Origin: an uncultured Caulobacteraceae bacterium
GTDB lineage: Bacteria; Pseudomonadota; Alphaproteobacteria; Caulobacterales; Caulobacteraceae
Length of the DNA: 64,000 nucleotides
NCBI GenBank assembly: GCA_903872075.1
Contig: CAIQJF010000043.1
Location: forward strand, 1 to 64,000
Reading direction: 5' to 3'
Below the pieces are notes generated by a model. The model saw only the letters and a list, made by a program, of their open reading frames with translations. It did not search any database and was not told where the DNA came from. The position numbers were made by a program, and so were the translations under genes. Shown here in pieces: positions 46,106-54,749 of this stretch; position 1 is the stretch's first letter, and each line of letters opens with the position of its first letter.

Positions 46106-47305
46106 TCAGATGGCAGAAGCGTGAGTCATGGAGACTTCGGCGGAGTTGGCGGCGGCAATGAACCCTCCCCCAAGAACACGATCTGGATCCTCGCCATCAT
46201 AGAGAACACAGGCCTGACCGGGGCTCACGGCCTCCTCGGCCGTGTCGAAGACCACCGCCACGCCGCCGTCGTCTGTCGATCGGAGGCGAGCCGGCGCCGG
46301 CGGCTTTGTCGACCGGACCCGCGCCAGAACTCTGTGACCCTCTGCGGCGGCCTCGGCCATCGACGTCTGATCGCCGAGCCAGTTGGTCTCTTTGAGCGTC
46401 AGACCGGACGACAGCAGGGCCTCCCGCGGTCCCACAATCACGCGACGTCCAGGCGCATCCAGTCGGACGACAAACAGCGGATCTCCGACCGCGATATTCA
46501 GCCCGCGCCTCTGACCGACGGTATAGCGTGAGACGCCGTCGTGACCGCCGAGCACCCGGCCGTCCAGGTGCACGATCTCGCCTCTGGCGGCGGCGGCGGG
46601 CCTGAGCTTGTCGATAACCGTGGTGTAGCGCCCCTCGGGTACGAAACAGATGTCCTGACTGTCCGGCTTGTCGGCGATCGAAAGCCCGAGCTCCGCGGCC
46701 ACGGCGCGCACCTGGCCCTTTTCAAGGTCGCCGAGCGGGAAGCGCAGGTAGTCCAGTTGATCCTGCGTAGTGGCGAACAGGAAGTAGCTTTGATCGCGCG
46801 CCGGATCGACCGCTCGGCGCAATTCCGCACCTCGGCCTGCTACGGCGCGACGCACATAGTGCCCTGTCGCCAGGGCCGAGGCGTCCAGATCGCGCGCCAC
46901 TTGCAGCAAGTCGCGGAACTTGACGGTCTGATTGCAGCGAACGCAGGGGATCGGCGTCTCACCGCGCTCATAGGCGGCGGCGAAATCTTCGATGACGGAC
47001 TCGCGGAAGCGGGTTTCGTAGTCGAGGACATAGTGTGGAATGCCGATGGCGTCGGCCGCCGCACGGGCGTCGAGAATGTCCTGGCCCGCGCAGCAGGCGC
47101 CTTTTCGTCCGACGGCGGCGCCGTGGTCGTAGAGTTGCAGAGTCACGCCGACAACGTCGTAACCCGCCCGCTTCAGCAACGCGGCCGTGACGGTGGAGTC
47201 GACCCCCCCCGACATGGCTGCGACCACGCGCGCGCCCGCCGGCAGCGCTGTCGCCGTCCTGACGGCCGCCTCCGCGGCGCCGAGCGTAGAGATGTGAAGG
47301 GTCAT
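46106..47305 (-). CDS. mnmA: tRNA-specific 2-thiouridylase
   Basis: A 399-residue MnmA that sulfurates U34 of Lys, Glu and Gln tRNAs. It has the ATP-pyrophosphatase P-loop MSGGVDSTV, the catalytic cysteine in PCVRCNQ, and DSQDICF(VP) with [10 protein letters not shown] downstream. The C-terminal beta-barrel is complete. The second active-site cysteine lies in the late [13 protein letters not shown] segment. The enzyme takes sulfur from IscS relay proteins. Confidence 0.96.
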   Translation of the reverse strand: MTLHISTLGAAEAAVRTATALPAGARVVAAMSGGVDSTVTAALLKRAGYDVVGVTLQLYDHGAAVGRKGACCAGQDILDARAAADAIGIPHYVLDYETRFRESVIEDFAAAYERGETPIPCVRCNQTVKFRDLLQVARDLDASALATGHYVRRAVAGRGAELRRAVDPARDQSYFLFATTQDQLDYLRFPLGDLEKGQVRAVAAELGLSIADKPDSQDICFVPEGRYTTVIDKLRPAAAARGEIVHLDGRVLGGHDGVSRYTVGQRRGLNIAVGDPLFVVRLDAPGRRVIVGPREALLSSGLTLKETNWLGDQTSMAEAAAEGHRVLARVRSTKPPAPARLRSTDDGGVAVVFDTAEEAVSPGQACVLYDGEDPDRVLGGGFIAAANSAEVSMTHASAI

Positions 47306-47461
47306 GTGAGGCGTGTCGGTCGGGGCGTCCGGTATTGGAGCGCGTTATTTAGGGACTGCGCGGCAGTTTGGCGAGGGCGCGCGCCGGTCACAGCCGGCAT
47401 TGCTCCGGCGGCGCTGCGCTGGTAGCCGTCTCTCCTCACAGGCTTTAAGGCGACGCGAGGA

Positions 47462-47818
47462 ATGACGGTCATGGCTCCGAGCAAAGGCGACCAGGCGCAC
47501 GCCTCGCGCCAGGGGCGGGTTTGGTCCTGGCTGACGTTCGAGCGGCTGATCACCGGCCAAGTGATTCATCTCGTCTATTGGGCGGGCCTGAGCGTCATCG
47601 TGATCGCGGCCTTCTCCGTGATTGGCGCCAGCATCGGCGTTGCATCACGTGAAGCCGGGTGGGTGTCGCTGCTGCTCGCCGTGCCCGTATTGGTGGTTGG
47701 CCTGCTGGTGGTCGGGGTAATGGGGCTGTTGTGGCGCGCATTCTGCGAATTCTACGTGGCAATCTTTCGGATCAGCGACGACCTGGCCGCCCTCCGAAAG
47801 GCCGCCGAGCGCGAATAG
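47462..47818 (+). CDS. DUF4282 membrane protein
   Basis: A 118-residue protein with a short soluble start (W-x-x-LTFERLIT) and two transmembrane helices, around residues 38-62 and 68-95. This is the usual layout of DUF4282, and RAFCEFYVAIFRISDDL at the end is a family signature. The function is unknown. It lies upstream of ctrA on the same strand but is separated by 173 bases with their own regulatory sites. Confidence 0.85.
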   Translation: MTVMAPSKGDQAHASRQGRVWSWLTFERLITGQVIHLVYWAGLSVIVIAAFSVIGASIGVASREAGWVSLLLAVPVLVVGLLVVGVMGLLWRAFCEFYVAIFRISDDLAALRKAAERE

Positions 47819-47858
47819 AACCCCTGACACGCACTGTCGCCTGCGCCATCGACTTTCC

Positions 47859-47930
47859 GAATCACGAAAGATTCATCGAAAAAATCGTCGAGACATCTTG
47901 GCTTGACTCGCCAAATCACCCTACCGATTC
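47859..47930 (+). promoter_or_regulatory. cluster of four GANTC (CcrM) sites upstream of ctrA
   Basis: GAATC at 47859, GATTC at 47870, GACTC at 47905 and GATTC at 47926 fall within 72 bases. GANTC is the CcrM methylation site of Alphaproteobacteria, and methylation state is known to control the ctrA promoter in Caulobacter. Confidence 0.75.
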
Positions 47931-47941
47931 GCTATCGACCG

Positions 47942-47949
47942 TTAACCAT
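47942..47949 (+). promoter_or_regulatory. CtrA-type half-site upstream of ctrA
   Basis: TTAACCAT, the preferred CtrA half-site, 43 bases before the ATG. The second TTAA at the usual 7-base distance is missing (ACGG instead), so it would be a half-site only. Confidence 0.45.
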
Positions 47950-47991
47950 TTGACGGTCTGATGCCCGCCTTGGGCGATCAAAGGGTGACGC

Positions 47992-48684
47992 ATGCGCGTT
48001 CTATTGATTGAAGATGACGCCGCGGTGGCCCGCGGTATTGAACTCATCCTTCGCGGTGAGGGCTTCAACGTCTATTCGACCGACCTGGGCGAAGAAGGCG
48101 TCAATCTGGGCAAGGTATATGAACAGGACATTATCCTGCTCGACCTCAATCTTCCGGACATGAGCGGTCTGGACGTGGTGCGCACTCTGCGCGCGGCCAA
48201 GGTGGAAACGCCGATCATGATCCTGTCGGGCTCGGCTGAGATTGAGACCAAGGTGAAAAGTCTGGGCGTGGGCGCCGACGACTATGTCACCAAGCCCTTC
48301 CACCGCCAGGAGCTGGTCGCCCGCATTCACGCTGTCGTGCGCCGCTCACGAGGCCATGCCCAGTCGGTCATCAAGACCGGCGAAATCGTCGTCAATCTCG
48401 ATGGCAAGACCGTCGAGGTGAACGGCGCCCGCGTTCACCTGACCGGCAAGGAGTACCAGATGCTGGAACTCCTCTCGCTTCGAAAGGGCACGACCCTCAC
48501 CAAGGAGATGTTCCTCAACCACCTCTATGGCGGGATGGACGAACCCGAGGTGAAGATCATCGATGTGTTCATTTGCAAGCTTCGCAAGAAGCTGAACGCG
48601 CACGCCAAGGCCGACTATATCGAAACCGTCTGGGGTCGCGGCTACATGCTGCGCGATCCGCAGCCGATGCGGGAAGTCGCCTGA
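47992..48684 (+). CDS. ctrA: cell-cycle response regulator CtrA
   Basis: A 230-residue OmpR/PhoB-family regulator. The receiver has acidic pocket residues EDD (7-9), phosphoacceptor Asp51 in [12 protein letters not shown] and a Lys in VTKPFH. The winged helix is almost identical to Caulobacter CtrA ([42 protein letters not shown]). CtrA blocks replication initiation and drives division, flagellar and pilus genes. The C-terminus differs from the Caulobacter degradation tail (ends REVA rather than VNAA, as I recall it) but still finishes in Ala. The receiver is more divergent than the DNA-binding domain. Confidence 0.95.
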   Translation: MRVLLIEDDAAVARGIELILRGEGFNVYSTDLGEEGVNLGKVYEQDIILLDLNLPDMSGLDVVRTLRAAKVETPIMILSGSAEIETKVKSLGVGADDYVTKPFHRQELVARIHAVVRRSRGHAQSVIKTGEIVVNLDGKTVEVNGARVHLTGKEYQMLELLSLRKGTTLTKEMFLNHLYGGMDEPEVKIIDVFICKLRKKLNAHAKADYIETVWGRGYMLRDPQPMREVA

Positions 48685-48726
48685 CCCCCCACTGACGGCC
48701 TCGGCGCGCGGCCCGTCCCCGACACC

Positions 48727-48754
48727 GCGCAACGCGCAACGCGCAACGCGCAAC
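48727..48754 (+). repeat. 7-bp tandem repeat (GCGCAAC x4)
   Basis: Four perfect head-to-tail copies of GCGCAAC, 43 bases after the ctrA stop, in the ctrA-padR intergenic region. Repeats like this can change copy number by slippage. Confidence 0.9.
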
Positions 48755-48852
48755 GCGCCGACCGTTCTGGGGCGACGCAGCGGAGCCACAACCGCGCGCG
48801 CCCTTCACTTTCAAAAAATTCCCGGCGCCCCTTGCCATTTCCGATGCAACTT

Positions 48853-48879
48853 AGATATATCGTGATGTTCGATATATCT
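48853..48879 (+). promoter_or_regulatory. perfect palindrome, probable PadR operator
   Basis: AGATATATCG-N7-CGATATATCT: ten matching bases on each side, AT-rich in a GC-rich genome, 27 bases before the padR start. Autoregulation is expected for PadR repressors. Confidence 0.75.
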
Positions 48880-48905
48880 CGGACGTTACGGAGTTACACA
48901 ATTTG

Positions 48906-49469
48906 ATGTTCCATCACAGACACGGCGACCGGGCTCATTCTCATCCTCGCGGCGGCGGACGCCTGGGCCGCATGCTCCACGAGAGGGTCCGCCACGGTCG
49001 TCACGGCGGCGGCCGCGTGTTCGACCAGGGTGACCTTCGCTGGGTGATCCTGAAACTGATCTCTGAGAAGCCAAGCCACGGCTATGAACTAATCAAAGCG
49101 ATCGAAGATCGTCTCGGCGGCGCCTACACCCCTAGCCCCGGCGTGATCTATCCGACGCTGACACTCCTTGAAGAACTCGGCTACATCGCCGGGGCGCAGG
49201 CCGAAGGCGCCAAGAAGGCGTATGCCATCACGCCTGAGGGTGAAGCGGCTCTGACCGAGAACGCCCCGGCGGTGGACGGACTCTTCAGGCGTATCGCCGA
49301 AATCGCCGAACGCGCCGGAGGCGGGCCGGCGCCGCAGATCGTGCGCGCCATGGAAAACCTGCGCCTGGCTCTCCGCCTGCGCCTTGAGCGCGGCAGACTC
49401 ACTGACGAACAGATCGGGCGAATCACCGACGCGCTCGACAGCGCCGCCCGCGCCGTCGAAGAGGGCTGA
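48906..49469 (+). CDS. PadR family regulator with His-rich N-terminus (NfeR/YqjI-like)
   Basis: A 187-residue PadR regulator. The winged helix reads GDLRWVILKLISEKPSHGYEL, then YTPSPGVIYPTLTLLEELGYI, and a C-terminal helical dimerisation domain follows. The first 40 residues are rich in His, Arg and Gly (FHHRHGDRAHSHPRGGG), as in E. coli NfeR/YqjI, where that tail binds metal and the regulator controls a ferric-siderophore reductase. Here the downstream partner is a ferredoxin gene 5 bases away. The ATG at 48906 directly follows a TTG that could also start. Confidence 0.9.
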   Translation: MFHHRHGDRAHSHPRGGGRLGRMLHERVRHGRHGGGRVFDQGDLRWVILKLISEKPSHGYELIKAIEDRLGGAYTPSPGVIYPTLTLLEELGYIAGAQAEGAKKAYAITPEGEAALTENAPAVDGLFRRIAEIAERAGGGPAPQIVRAMENLRLALRLRLERGRLTDEQIGRITDALDSAARAVEEG

Positions 49470-49474
49470 CTGTC

Positions 49475-49756
49475 ATGACGTCGACGTCGGAAACCGGTCT
49501 CGGGCGCGTGACGCCCGTGGTTGATCCACGCCGCTGCGAAGGAAAGACCGACTGCGCGCAGGTCTGCCCGTATGACGTTTTCGATGTCAGACGCCTGACC
49601 GACGCTGAACGCCAGGCGCTCCCGCTACTCTCCCGCGTCAAGCTGGCTGTCCACGGCGGGCGACAGGCCTTTGTCGCGCGACCTGAGCAGTGCCACGCTT
49701 GCGGCCTCTGCGTGAACGCCTGTCCGGAACGCGCCATACGGTTGCTGCGCGTCTGA
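49475..49756 (+). CDS. 2[4Fe-4S] ferredoxin
   Basis: A 93-residue iron-sulfur protein with two cluster motifs. The first is CEGKTDCAQVCPYDVF, near residue 21, with an extended gap between its first two cysteines. The second is CHACGLCVNACPERAI, near residue 72. The 35-residue insertion between them is unusual for bacterial-type ferredoxins and resembles 4Fe-4S domain proteins of unknown partner. It is the second gene of the padR operon. Confidence 0.88.
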   Translation: MTSTSETGLGRVTPVVDPRRCEGKTDCAQVCPYDVFDVRRLTDAERQALPLLSRVKLAVHGGRQAFVARPEQCHACGLCVNACPERAIRLLRV

Positions 49757-49870
49757 TCCCGAACGGTTGCTGTGGGGGTTGTCTCACCCCCATGGCGCTG
49801 TGACACTCTCCAATCGGCAAACGCGCCCCAGCGAGACGCGCCGGCGATCTGGACAAGGGAAGAGACAGTC

Positions 49871-51376
49871 ATGAGCGACATCGTTGTCACCTCGAACGGA
49901 CCCGTGCGCGGCTCCGGCGACGGCGGCGTGAAGATCTTCAAGGGCCTTCGTTACGGAGCCGCCCCGATCGGGGCGTTGAGATTCAGGCCCCCGGCCCGCC
50001 CCGCGGCCTGGACGGAACCGGCCGATAGCCTGGAACTTGGAGCCCCCGCGCTGCAGGCGGGGCTCAAACCCGGTGAAAAGAGCGGAGGCCGCAGCGCCGG
50101 CGATCCCCCGGCGCCGGGTGAGCCTGGAACCAGCGAGGATTGCCTGTTCCTGAATGTCTGGACGCCGGGGCTCGACCACAAAGCCCGCCCGGTCATGGTC
50201 TGGCTGCACGGCGGAGGTTTCGCCAACGGATCCGGCGGCGCGGCCATGTACGACGGAGCCGCGCTCGCGCGACGCGGGGACACCGTGATTGTCACCGTCA
50301 ATCATCGCCTGAACCTATTCGGATACCTGCATCTGGGGGACCTGGGAGGCCACCCCTCTTCCGGTCAGGCAGGCATGCTCGATATCGTCCTGGCCCTGGA
50401 GTGGGTCCGCGACAACATCGCCGCCTTCGGCGGTGACCCAGGGAACGTCACCATCTTCGGCGAAAGCGGCGGCGGCTGGAAGGTCTGCCTTCTACAGGCC
50501 ATGCCGGCCGCGCGCGGTCTGTTCCACAAGGCCATCGTCCAAAGCGGCCCGGGGCTGCGGGCCGTGCCGAAAGCCGCCGCCACCGCGACGGCTCGAGCGC
50601 TGCTCGATGCCCTGGGTATCCCGCCAGGCGACCTCTCCGCCCTGGAAACACTCCCCGCCGAAACGCTCCAGGCGGCGGCGGACCCCATAGCCGGCGACAG
50701 GCTGATGAGCGCCTTTGCTCCCTGCCTCGACGGCGTGGCCCTGCCTCGAGACCCGTTCGAGCCGGATGCGCCGGCGCTTTCCGCAGACATCCCGGTGATG
50801 ATCGGCACCAACAAGGATGAAACGACGCTCTTCAACCTCGCCGCGCCAGGTTTCGGCCAGTGGAGCGACGCAGATCTGGCGAAGCGCGCCCACGCCGCCG
50901 TGGGCGACAAGGCGGACACTCTCGTCGCGGCGCTACGGGCGGCCTATCCGGACTATTCGCCGACGCATCTGATCTGCGCGGTCCAGACCGTCGCGATGAT
51001 GTGGGCCAATTCCGTCGTCCTGGCTGAGCGCAAGGCGACGCAGGGCGGCGCGCCTGTCTACATGTACATGCTGACCTGGGAGACGCCGGTGGCGCGGGGC
51101 GGCCTGAAGTCCCCCCATGCCGTCGAGATTCCGCTCGTCTTCGACAACGTCGAGGCGGCGCGCAATTTCGTGGGCCGGGGCGATGGTCCGCAGGCGATGG
51201 CAAATCAGATGGCGCCGGCATGGCTGGCCTTCGCCCGGACAGGCGACCCGAACACGGCCGAAATCCCGGCGTGGCCACCCTATGAGAGGACGCGCCGAGC
51301 CACGATGCTTTTCGATCTGGACAGTCGCATTGAGGCGGACCCCCTCAAGGAGGTCCGCCTCATCATGCAGGGCTAG
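49871..51376 (+). CDS. carboxylesterase (type B, alpha/beta hydrolase)
   Basis: A 501-residue type B carboxylesterase. The oxyanion hole is HGGGF, the nucleophile Ser199 lies in GESGGG, and SEDCLFLNVWTP is the second family signature. The acidic residue and histidine are expected around TNKDETTLF and SPHAVEIPLVF. No signal peptide is seen, so it is probably cytoplasmic. The ATG at 49871 follows AAGGGAAGAG, which decides the start. It hydrolyses carboxylic esters of unknown identity. Confidence 0.92.
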   Translation: MSDIVVTSNGPVRGSGDGGVKIFKGLRYGAAPIGALRFRPPARPAAWTEPADSLELGAPALQAGLKPGEKSGGRSAGDPPAPGEPGTSEDCLFLNVWTPGLDHKARPVMVWLHGGGFANGSGGAAMYDGAALARRGDTVIVTVNHRLNLFGYLHLGDLGGHPSSGQAGMLDIVLALEWVRDNIAAFGGDPGNVTIFGESGGGWKVCLLQAMPAARGLFHKAIVQSGPGLRAVPKAAATATARALLDALGIPPGDLSALETLPAETLQAAADPIAGDRLMSAFAPCLDGVALPRDPFEPDAPALSADIPVMIGTNKDETTLFNLAAPGFGQWSDADLAKRAHAAVGDKADTLVAALRAAYPDYSPTHLICAVQTVAMMWANSVVLAERKATQGGAPVYMYMLTWETPVARGGLKSPHAVEIPLVFDNVEAARNFVGRGDGPQAMANQMAPAWLAFARTGDPNTAEIPAWPPYERTRRATMLFDLDSRIEADPLKEVRLIMQG

Positions 51377-51383
51377 ATTGTCT

Positions 51384-51403
51384 CCGCGCCCCGAAAGGCG
51401 CGG
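51384..51403. terminator. hairpin between convergent genes
   Basis: CCGCGCC and GGCGCGG form a 7-bp stem with a 6-base loop (CCGAAA), between the convergent esterase and alcohol dehydrogenase genes. A short CGTTT lies downstream on the plus strand. Confidence 0.5.
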
Positions 51404-51414
51404 CGTACGTTTGC

Positions 51415-52500
51415 CTAGTGGTCGAAGACGATGACCGAACGGGCGATCTGGCCCGTCTTCATCTCGGCGAAGGCGTCGTTGACATCTTCAAGCTTGATGC
51501 GGCGCGAGATCATCTCGTCGAGCTTCAGCCGACCGTCGAGGTACATGTCCACCAGACGGGGCATGTCGACCGGGAAGTGGTTCGAACCCATCAGAGAGCC
51601 CTGAATCTTCTTCTCGCCGAGGAAAGCCCAGCCGGGGATTTCCAGGGTCTGACCGAACGGAATCATGCCGATGATGTTCGCGGTGCCGCCGCGGCCGATC
51701 ATGCCGAAGGCCTGTTCGGCGGTCTTCTTCAGGCCGATGGCCTCGAAGCTATGTTGGACACCGCCCTTGGTCATCTCAAGCACTTCCTTCACCGGATCGG
51801 TGTCGGCGGCGCAAATGAAGTCGGTGGCCCCAAAATGGCGGGCCATATTGTCCTTCGACGCCGACAGGTCGATGGCGATGATCCGGCTGGCGCCGGCGAT
51901 CGCCGCCCCGTTGATGGCCGCGAGGCCGACGCCGCCGCAGCCGATCACCGCGACGGTGTCGCCCGGACGGACCATGGAGGTGTGGAACACGGCGCCGACG
52001 CCGGTCATCACGCCGCAGCCGATCAGAGCCGCGCGGTCGAGGGGCATATCCTTGCGGATCGCGACACAGGCGTGCTCGTGAATGAGCATCTGCTCGGCGA
52101 AAGACGACAGGTTCAGATATTGCAGCATCGGTCCATTGGGCTGCGTCAGTCGCGGCTCGTCTTCGGGGCCGCGCTTGGTGTCGGAACTGACGCACAGGCT
52201 CATGTGGCCGGTGAGGCAATGGGCGCAGTGACCGCAGTAGGCCGAGAGGCAGGTGATAACGTGATCGCCGACCTTCACGGTGCGCACTTCCGAGCCAATC
52301 TGCTCAACGATACCGGCGCTCTCGTGGCCGAGGACCGCGGGCAACGGATGCGTGTAGAGGCCCTCGATGAAGTGAAGGTCGGAGTGGCACACGCCAGCGG
52401 CGGCGGTGCGGATCAGCACCTCGTGCGGGCCGGGCTTGCCGATCTTCACGTCTTCGATCTGCAGGGGTTGCCTGACTTCGCGCAGTACGGCGGCCTTCAT
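51415..52500 (-). CDS. Zn-dependent alcohol dehydrogenase (MDR family)
   Basis: A 361-residue medium-chain dehydrogenase. Catalytic zinc residues lie in AGVCHSDLHF and GHESAGIVEQIG; four structural-zinc cysteines lie in CLSAYCGHCAHCLTGHMSLC. The cofactor motif is VIGCGGVGLAAINGA with an Asp at the end of the second strand (IAIDLS), which implies NAD. It looks close to class III-like and aryl-alcohol dehydrogenases. GAGAGGGA before the ATG at 52500 decides the start. Confidence 0.92.
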   Translation of the reverse strand: MKAAVLREVRQPLQIEDVKIGKPGPHEVLIRTAAAGVCHSDLHFIEGLYTHPLPAVLGHESAGIVEQIGSEVRTVKVGDHVITCLSAYCGHCAHCLTGHMSLCVSSDTKRGPEDEPRLTQPNGPMLQYLNLSSFAEQMLIHEHACVAIRKDMPLDRAALIGCGVMTGVGAVFHTSMVRPGDTVAVIGCGGVGLAAINGAAIAGASRIIAIDLSASKDNMARHFGATDFICAADTDPVKEVLEMTKGGVQHSFEAIGLKKTAEQAFGMIGRGGTANIIGMIPFGQTLEIPGWAFLGEKKIQGSLMGSNHFPVDMPRLVDMYLDGRLKLDEMISRRIKLEDVNDAFAEMKTGQIARSVIVFDH

Positions 52501-52672
52501 CGTTCCCTCTCCCGGGTTTGGTCGATTGATCTTGACGGTGCTTATCGCCGCTTCGTTTGGGGTCGCCAAGGGGAAATCGGCGCGCGCAAACCTGGGCCCG
52601 TGGAATCTCCTGCACGAGGTGGACAGAGATGGAGCGTTGCCCGCGCCGCGGCGGCGTCATAGGTTATCGGCC

Positions 52673-53212
52673 ATGCGCCGCATCGTTTTACCCGTCGTCA
52701 CCGCTCTTACCCTGGCCTCCTGCGCTGAAGGACCCATGGGATCCGGCGGACCGTCCATGACGTCGGTCGAGCCCGTTGGGCCATCGGCGGCGGCGTTCGA
52801 CGCACGGGACTTCGCCTGGTCGACCGCTTCTGGAACCGGGGCTATTTCCGGAAGTCTAACCTATCGACACGAGGGCTTCCGCTACACCTGTCAGGGCAGC
52901 GACGTTCGGCTGTCACCTGAGACGGCCTGGAGCCGACGCCGTATGGTCATACTCTACGGTTCGGCGAACGCGGCGGCGGCGCCGGTTTCGATCGTTCGCG
53001 CCAGGACTCCAACGGGTGACACTGGCGACTACGCCCGGTTCGTCCGCCGAACGACATGTGATGAATCCAACCGCTTCGCGTTCCGAAATCTCCCGGACGG
53101 AGCCTGGTTTGTTATCACCGTGGCTAAACCTGTGGGCGGCGGCGGTGAACCTGTTGCGGTGACGCGGCGGGTTGAAACTCATGGCGGCATGACCACCATC
53201 TCGCTCTCCTGA
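52673..53212 (+). CDS. lipoprotein of unknown function
   Basis: A 179-residue lipoprotein with a short signal and lipobox ending at Cys17 (LTLASC). The mature part is beta-rich; segments TASGTGAISGSLTYRHEGF and NRFAFRNLPDGAWFVITV resemble carboxypeptidase-regulatory-like or transthyretin-like strands. I do not recognise a named family. The ATG at 52673 starts the signal sequence; the open frame upstream has no support. It diverges from the alcohol dehydrogenase gene. Confidence 0.72.
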   Translation: MRRIVLPVVTALTLASCAEGPMGSGGPSMTSVEPVGPSAAAFDARDFAWSTASGTGAISGSLTYRHEGFRYTCQGSDVRLSPETAWSRRRMVILYGSANAAAAPVSIVRARTPTGDTGDYARFVRRTTCDESNRFAFRNLPDGAWFVITVAKPVGGGGEPVAVTRRVETHGGMTTISLS

Positions 53213-53300
53213 GGTTTTCAGTCAGCGGCCGGCGTCTTCCGGTCATCGTTTGCGGTTTCCTCTTCCCACCTGTAGGGAGAACAGCCGAAAGGATGTTGAT

Positions 53301-53936
53301 TTGCCGCGACCAAAGGGCGCCCGCGATGCGGGCTACGAAACCAGGCGCAGTGAACTACTTCGCGGTATGGCGGCGCATATGATGCGGCGGGAAACGCCGC
53401 GACCCAGCCTCCGGGAACTTGCGGCGTCGGCTGGCGTCAGCGTGCCGACCCTTCGGCATTACTTCGGCGCGCGGCCGCAGGTCGTGGACGCGATTTTTGA
53501 GGATTGCCTTCTGACCGGCCGCCCGGGGCTCGACGCGCAGCGCGAGTCCGAGAAGCCGTTCGCGGAATCGATCGTGGACTATGTCCAGGCCCTCGTGCGC
53601 GCCCTGGAGACCCAGCGCGAGGTTCGTCTTGGCGACCTGTTCGCCGTCGGGCTCGGCGAAGGACTGCTCGATCCCGCCATGGGCCCCTCGGCCCTGCGAC
53701 ACATCATCGACCCGACGGTGGAAACGCTCGAGATTCGCCTGCGCGGACACATCGCGCGCGGCGAAATGATCGACACCGACGCCCGCGCAGCCGCGCTGAT
53801 GTTGATTTCTCCGTTGCTGCTTGGGGTCCTGCATCAGCGTCAGATGGGCGGAGCCAGTTGTACGCCGCTTGACCTCACCGCGGTGTCGGAGACGATCACG
53901 GCCGCGTTTGTGCGCGCCTTTCAGGCTCCCGCCTAA
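53301..53936 (+). CDS. TetR family transcriptional regulator
   Basis: A regulator of about 211 residues with a TetR helix-turn-helix (PSLRELAASAGVSVPTLRHYFGARPQVVDAIFE). A C-terminal all-helical ligand domain has the YVQALVRALE... and GHIARGEMIDTDARAAALMLISPLLLG segments often seen in this family. The TTG at 53301 with GAAAGGA before it is the likely start; the earlier in-frame ATG (53250) lacks a Shine-Dalgarno sequence. The target is not evident; its neighbours are a lipoprotein gene and folE. Confidence 0.85.
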   Translation: MPRPKGARDAGYETRRSELLRGMAAHMMRRETPRPSLRELAASAGVSVPTLRHYFGARPQVVDAIFEDCLLTGRPGLDAQRESEKPFAESIVDYVQALVRALETQREVRLGDLFAVGLGEGLLDPAMGPSALRHIIDPTVETLEIRLRGHIARGEMIDTDARAAALMLISPLLLGVLHQRQMGGASCTPLDLTAVSETITAAFVRAFQAPA

Positions 53937-54080
53937 GCCGCCCGCCACCGCGGTTCCGCCGAACGCGACACCCACCGTGAGAATTCGCGCCTTGTGACGG
54001 CGCTCAGGCGTTATATATACGATGTGAGATAGTTAATCAGGACCCCGGACGTTCGTCGTCGGGCGGGCGCAGGAGGGCCG

Positions 54081-54710
54081 ATGTCCAATATCAAAACACT
54101 GCCAGGTCGGCCGATCACGCCGCACGCGCCATCCTCGCCGCGGCGGCCAAGCCGGGAAGAGGCGGAGGCCGCGGTGCGGACCCTGATCTCCTGGGCCGGC
54201 GATGACCCCACCCGCGAAGGCCTTCTCGATACGCCGGCCCGGGTGGCGAAGTCCTACAGTGAACTTTTCGCCGGATACGACGAGGACCCGCGCCAATTCC
54301 TGGCCCGGACCTTTGAGGAGGTCGGCGGCTACGACGACATGATCGTCCTGACGGGAATCCGGATTGTCAGCGTCTGCGAGCACCACATGCTGCCGGTGAT
54401 CGGAACGGCCCATGTCGGCTATCTGCCGCGCAATCGCGTCGTTGGAATCTCCAAACTGGCCCGCGTGGTCCAGGGCTTCGCCCGGCGCCTGCAGATTCAG
54501 GAAAAGCTGACCGCGGAAATTGCAGAGGCGATTCAGGAGGTTCTGAATCCCCACGGCGTCGGGGTCGTCATCCGCGCCGAGCATAGCTGCATGACACTCA
54601 GAGGGGTCAACACGCCCGGATCCAGCCTTTCAACCAGCCGCTTGCTGGGCGTGATCCGCGACGACCCGCGCAGCCGCGACGAGTTTCTGCGCACCGCCCA
54701 ACAGGGCTGA
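54081..54710 (+). CDS. folE: GTP cyclohydrolase I
   Basis: The 209-residue FolE opens the GTP ring to make 7,8-dihydroneopterin triphosphate, the first step of folate and tetrahydrobiopterin synthesis. Zinc ligands are Cys99 and His102 in CEHHMLPV and Cys170 in [27 protein letters not shown] is the N-terminal signature and [10 protein letters not shown] follows the zinc site. AGGAGGG stands before the ATG. A strong terminator follows at once. Confidence 0.97.
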   Translation: MSNIKTLPGRPITPHAPSSPRRPSREEAEAAVRTLISWAGDDPTREGLLDTPARVAKSYSELFAGYDEDPRQFLARTFEEVGGYDDMIVLTGIRIVSVCEHHMLPVIGTAHVGYLPRNRVVGISKLARVVQGFARRLQIQEKLTAEIAEAIQEVLNPHGVGVVIRAEHSCMTLRGVNTPGSSLSTSRLLGVIRDDPRSRDEFLRTAQQG

Positions 54711-54715
54711 TGGCC

Positions 54716-54749
54716 AGGGCTCCGGGCCTGCGCCCGGAGCCCTGCTTTT
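54716..54749 (+). terminator. rho-independent terminator of folE
   Basis: A 12-bp perfect stem (left arm AGGGCTCCGGGC) with a 4-base loop is followed by TGCTTTT, directly after the folE stop and before the end of the convergent clpB. Confidence 0.9.

Noticed and set aside
48727-48754. CRISPR-like repeat after ctrA
   Set aside because: The unit is 7 bases with no spacers; it is a simple tandem repeat.
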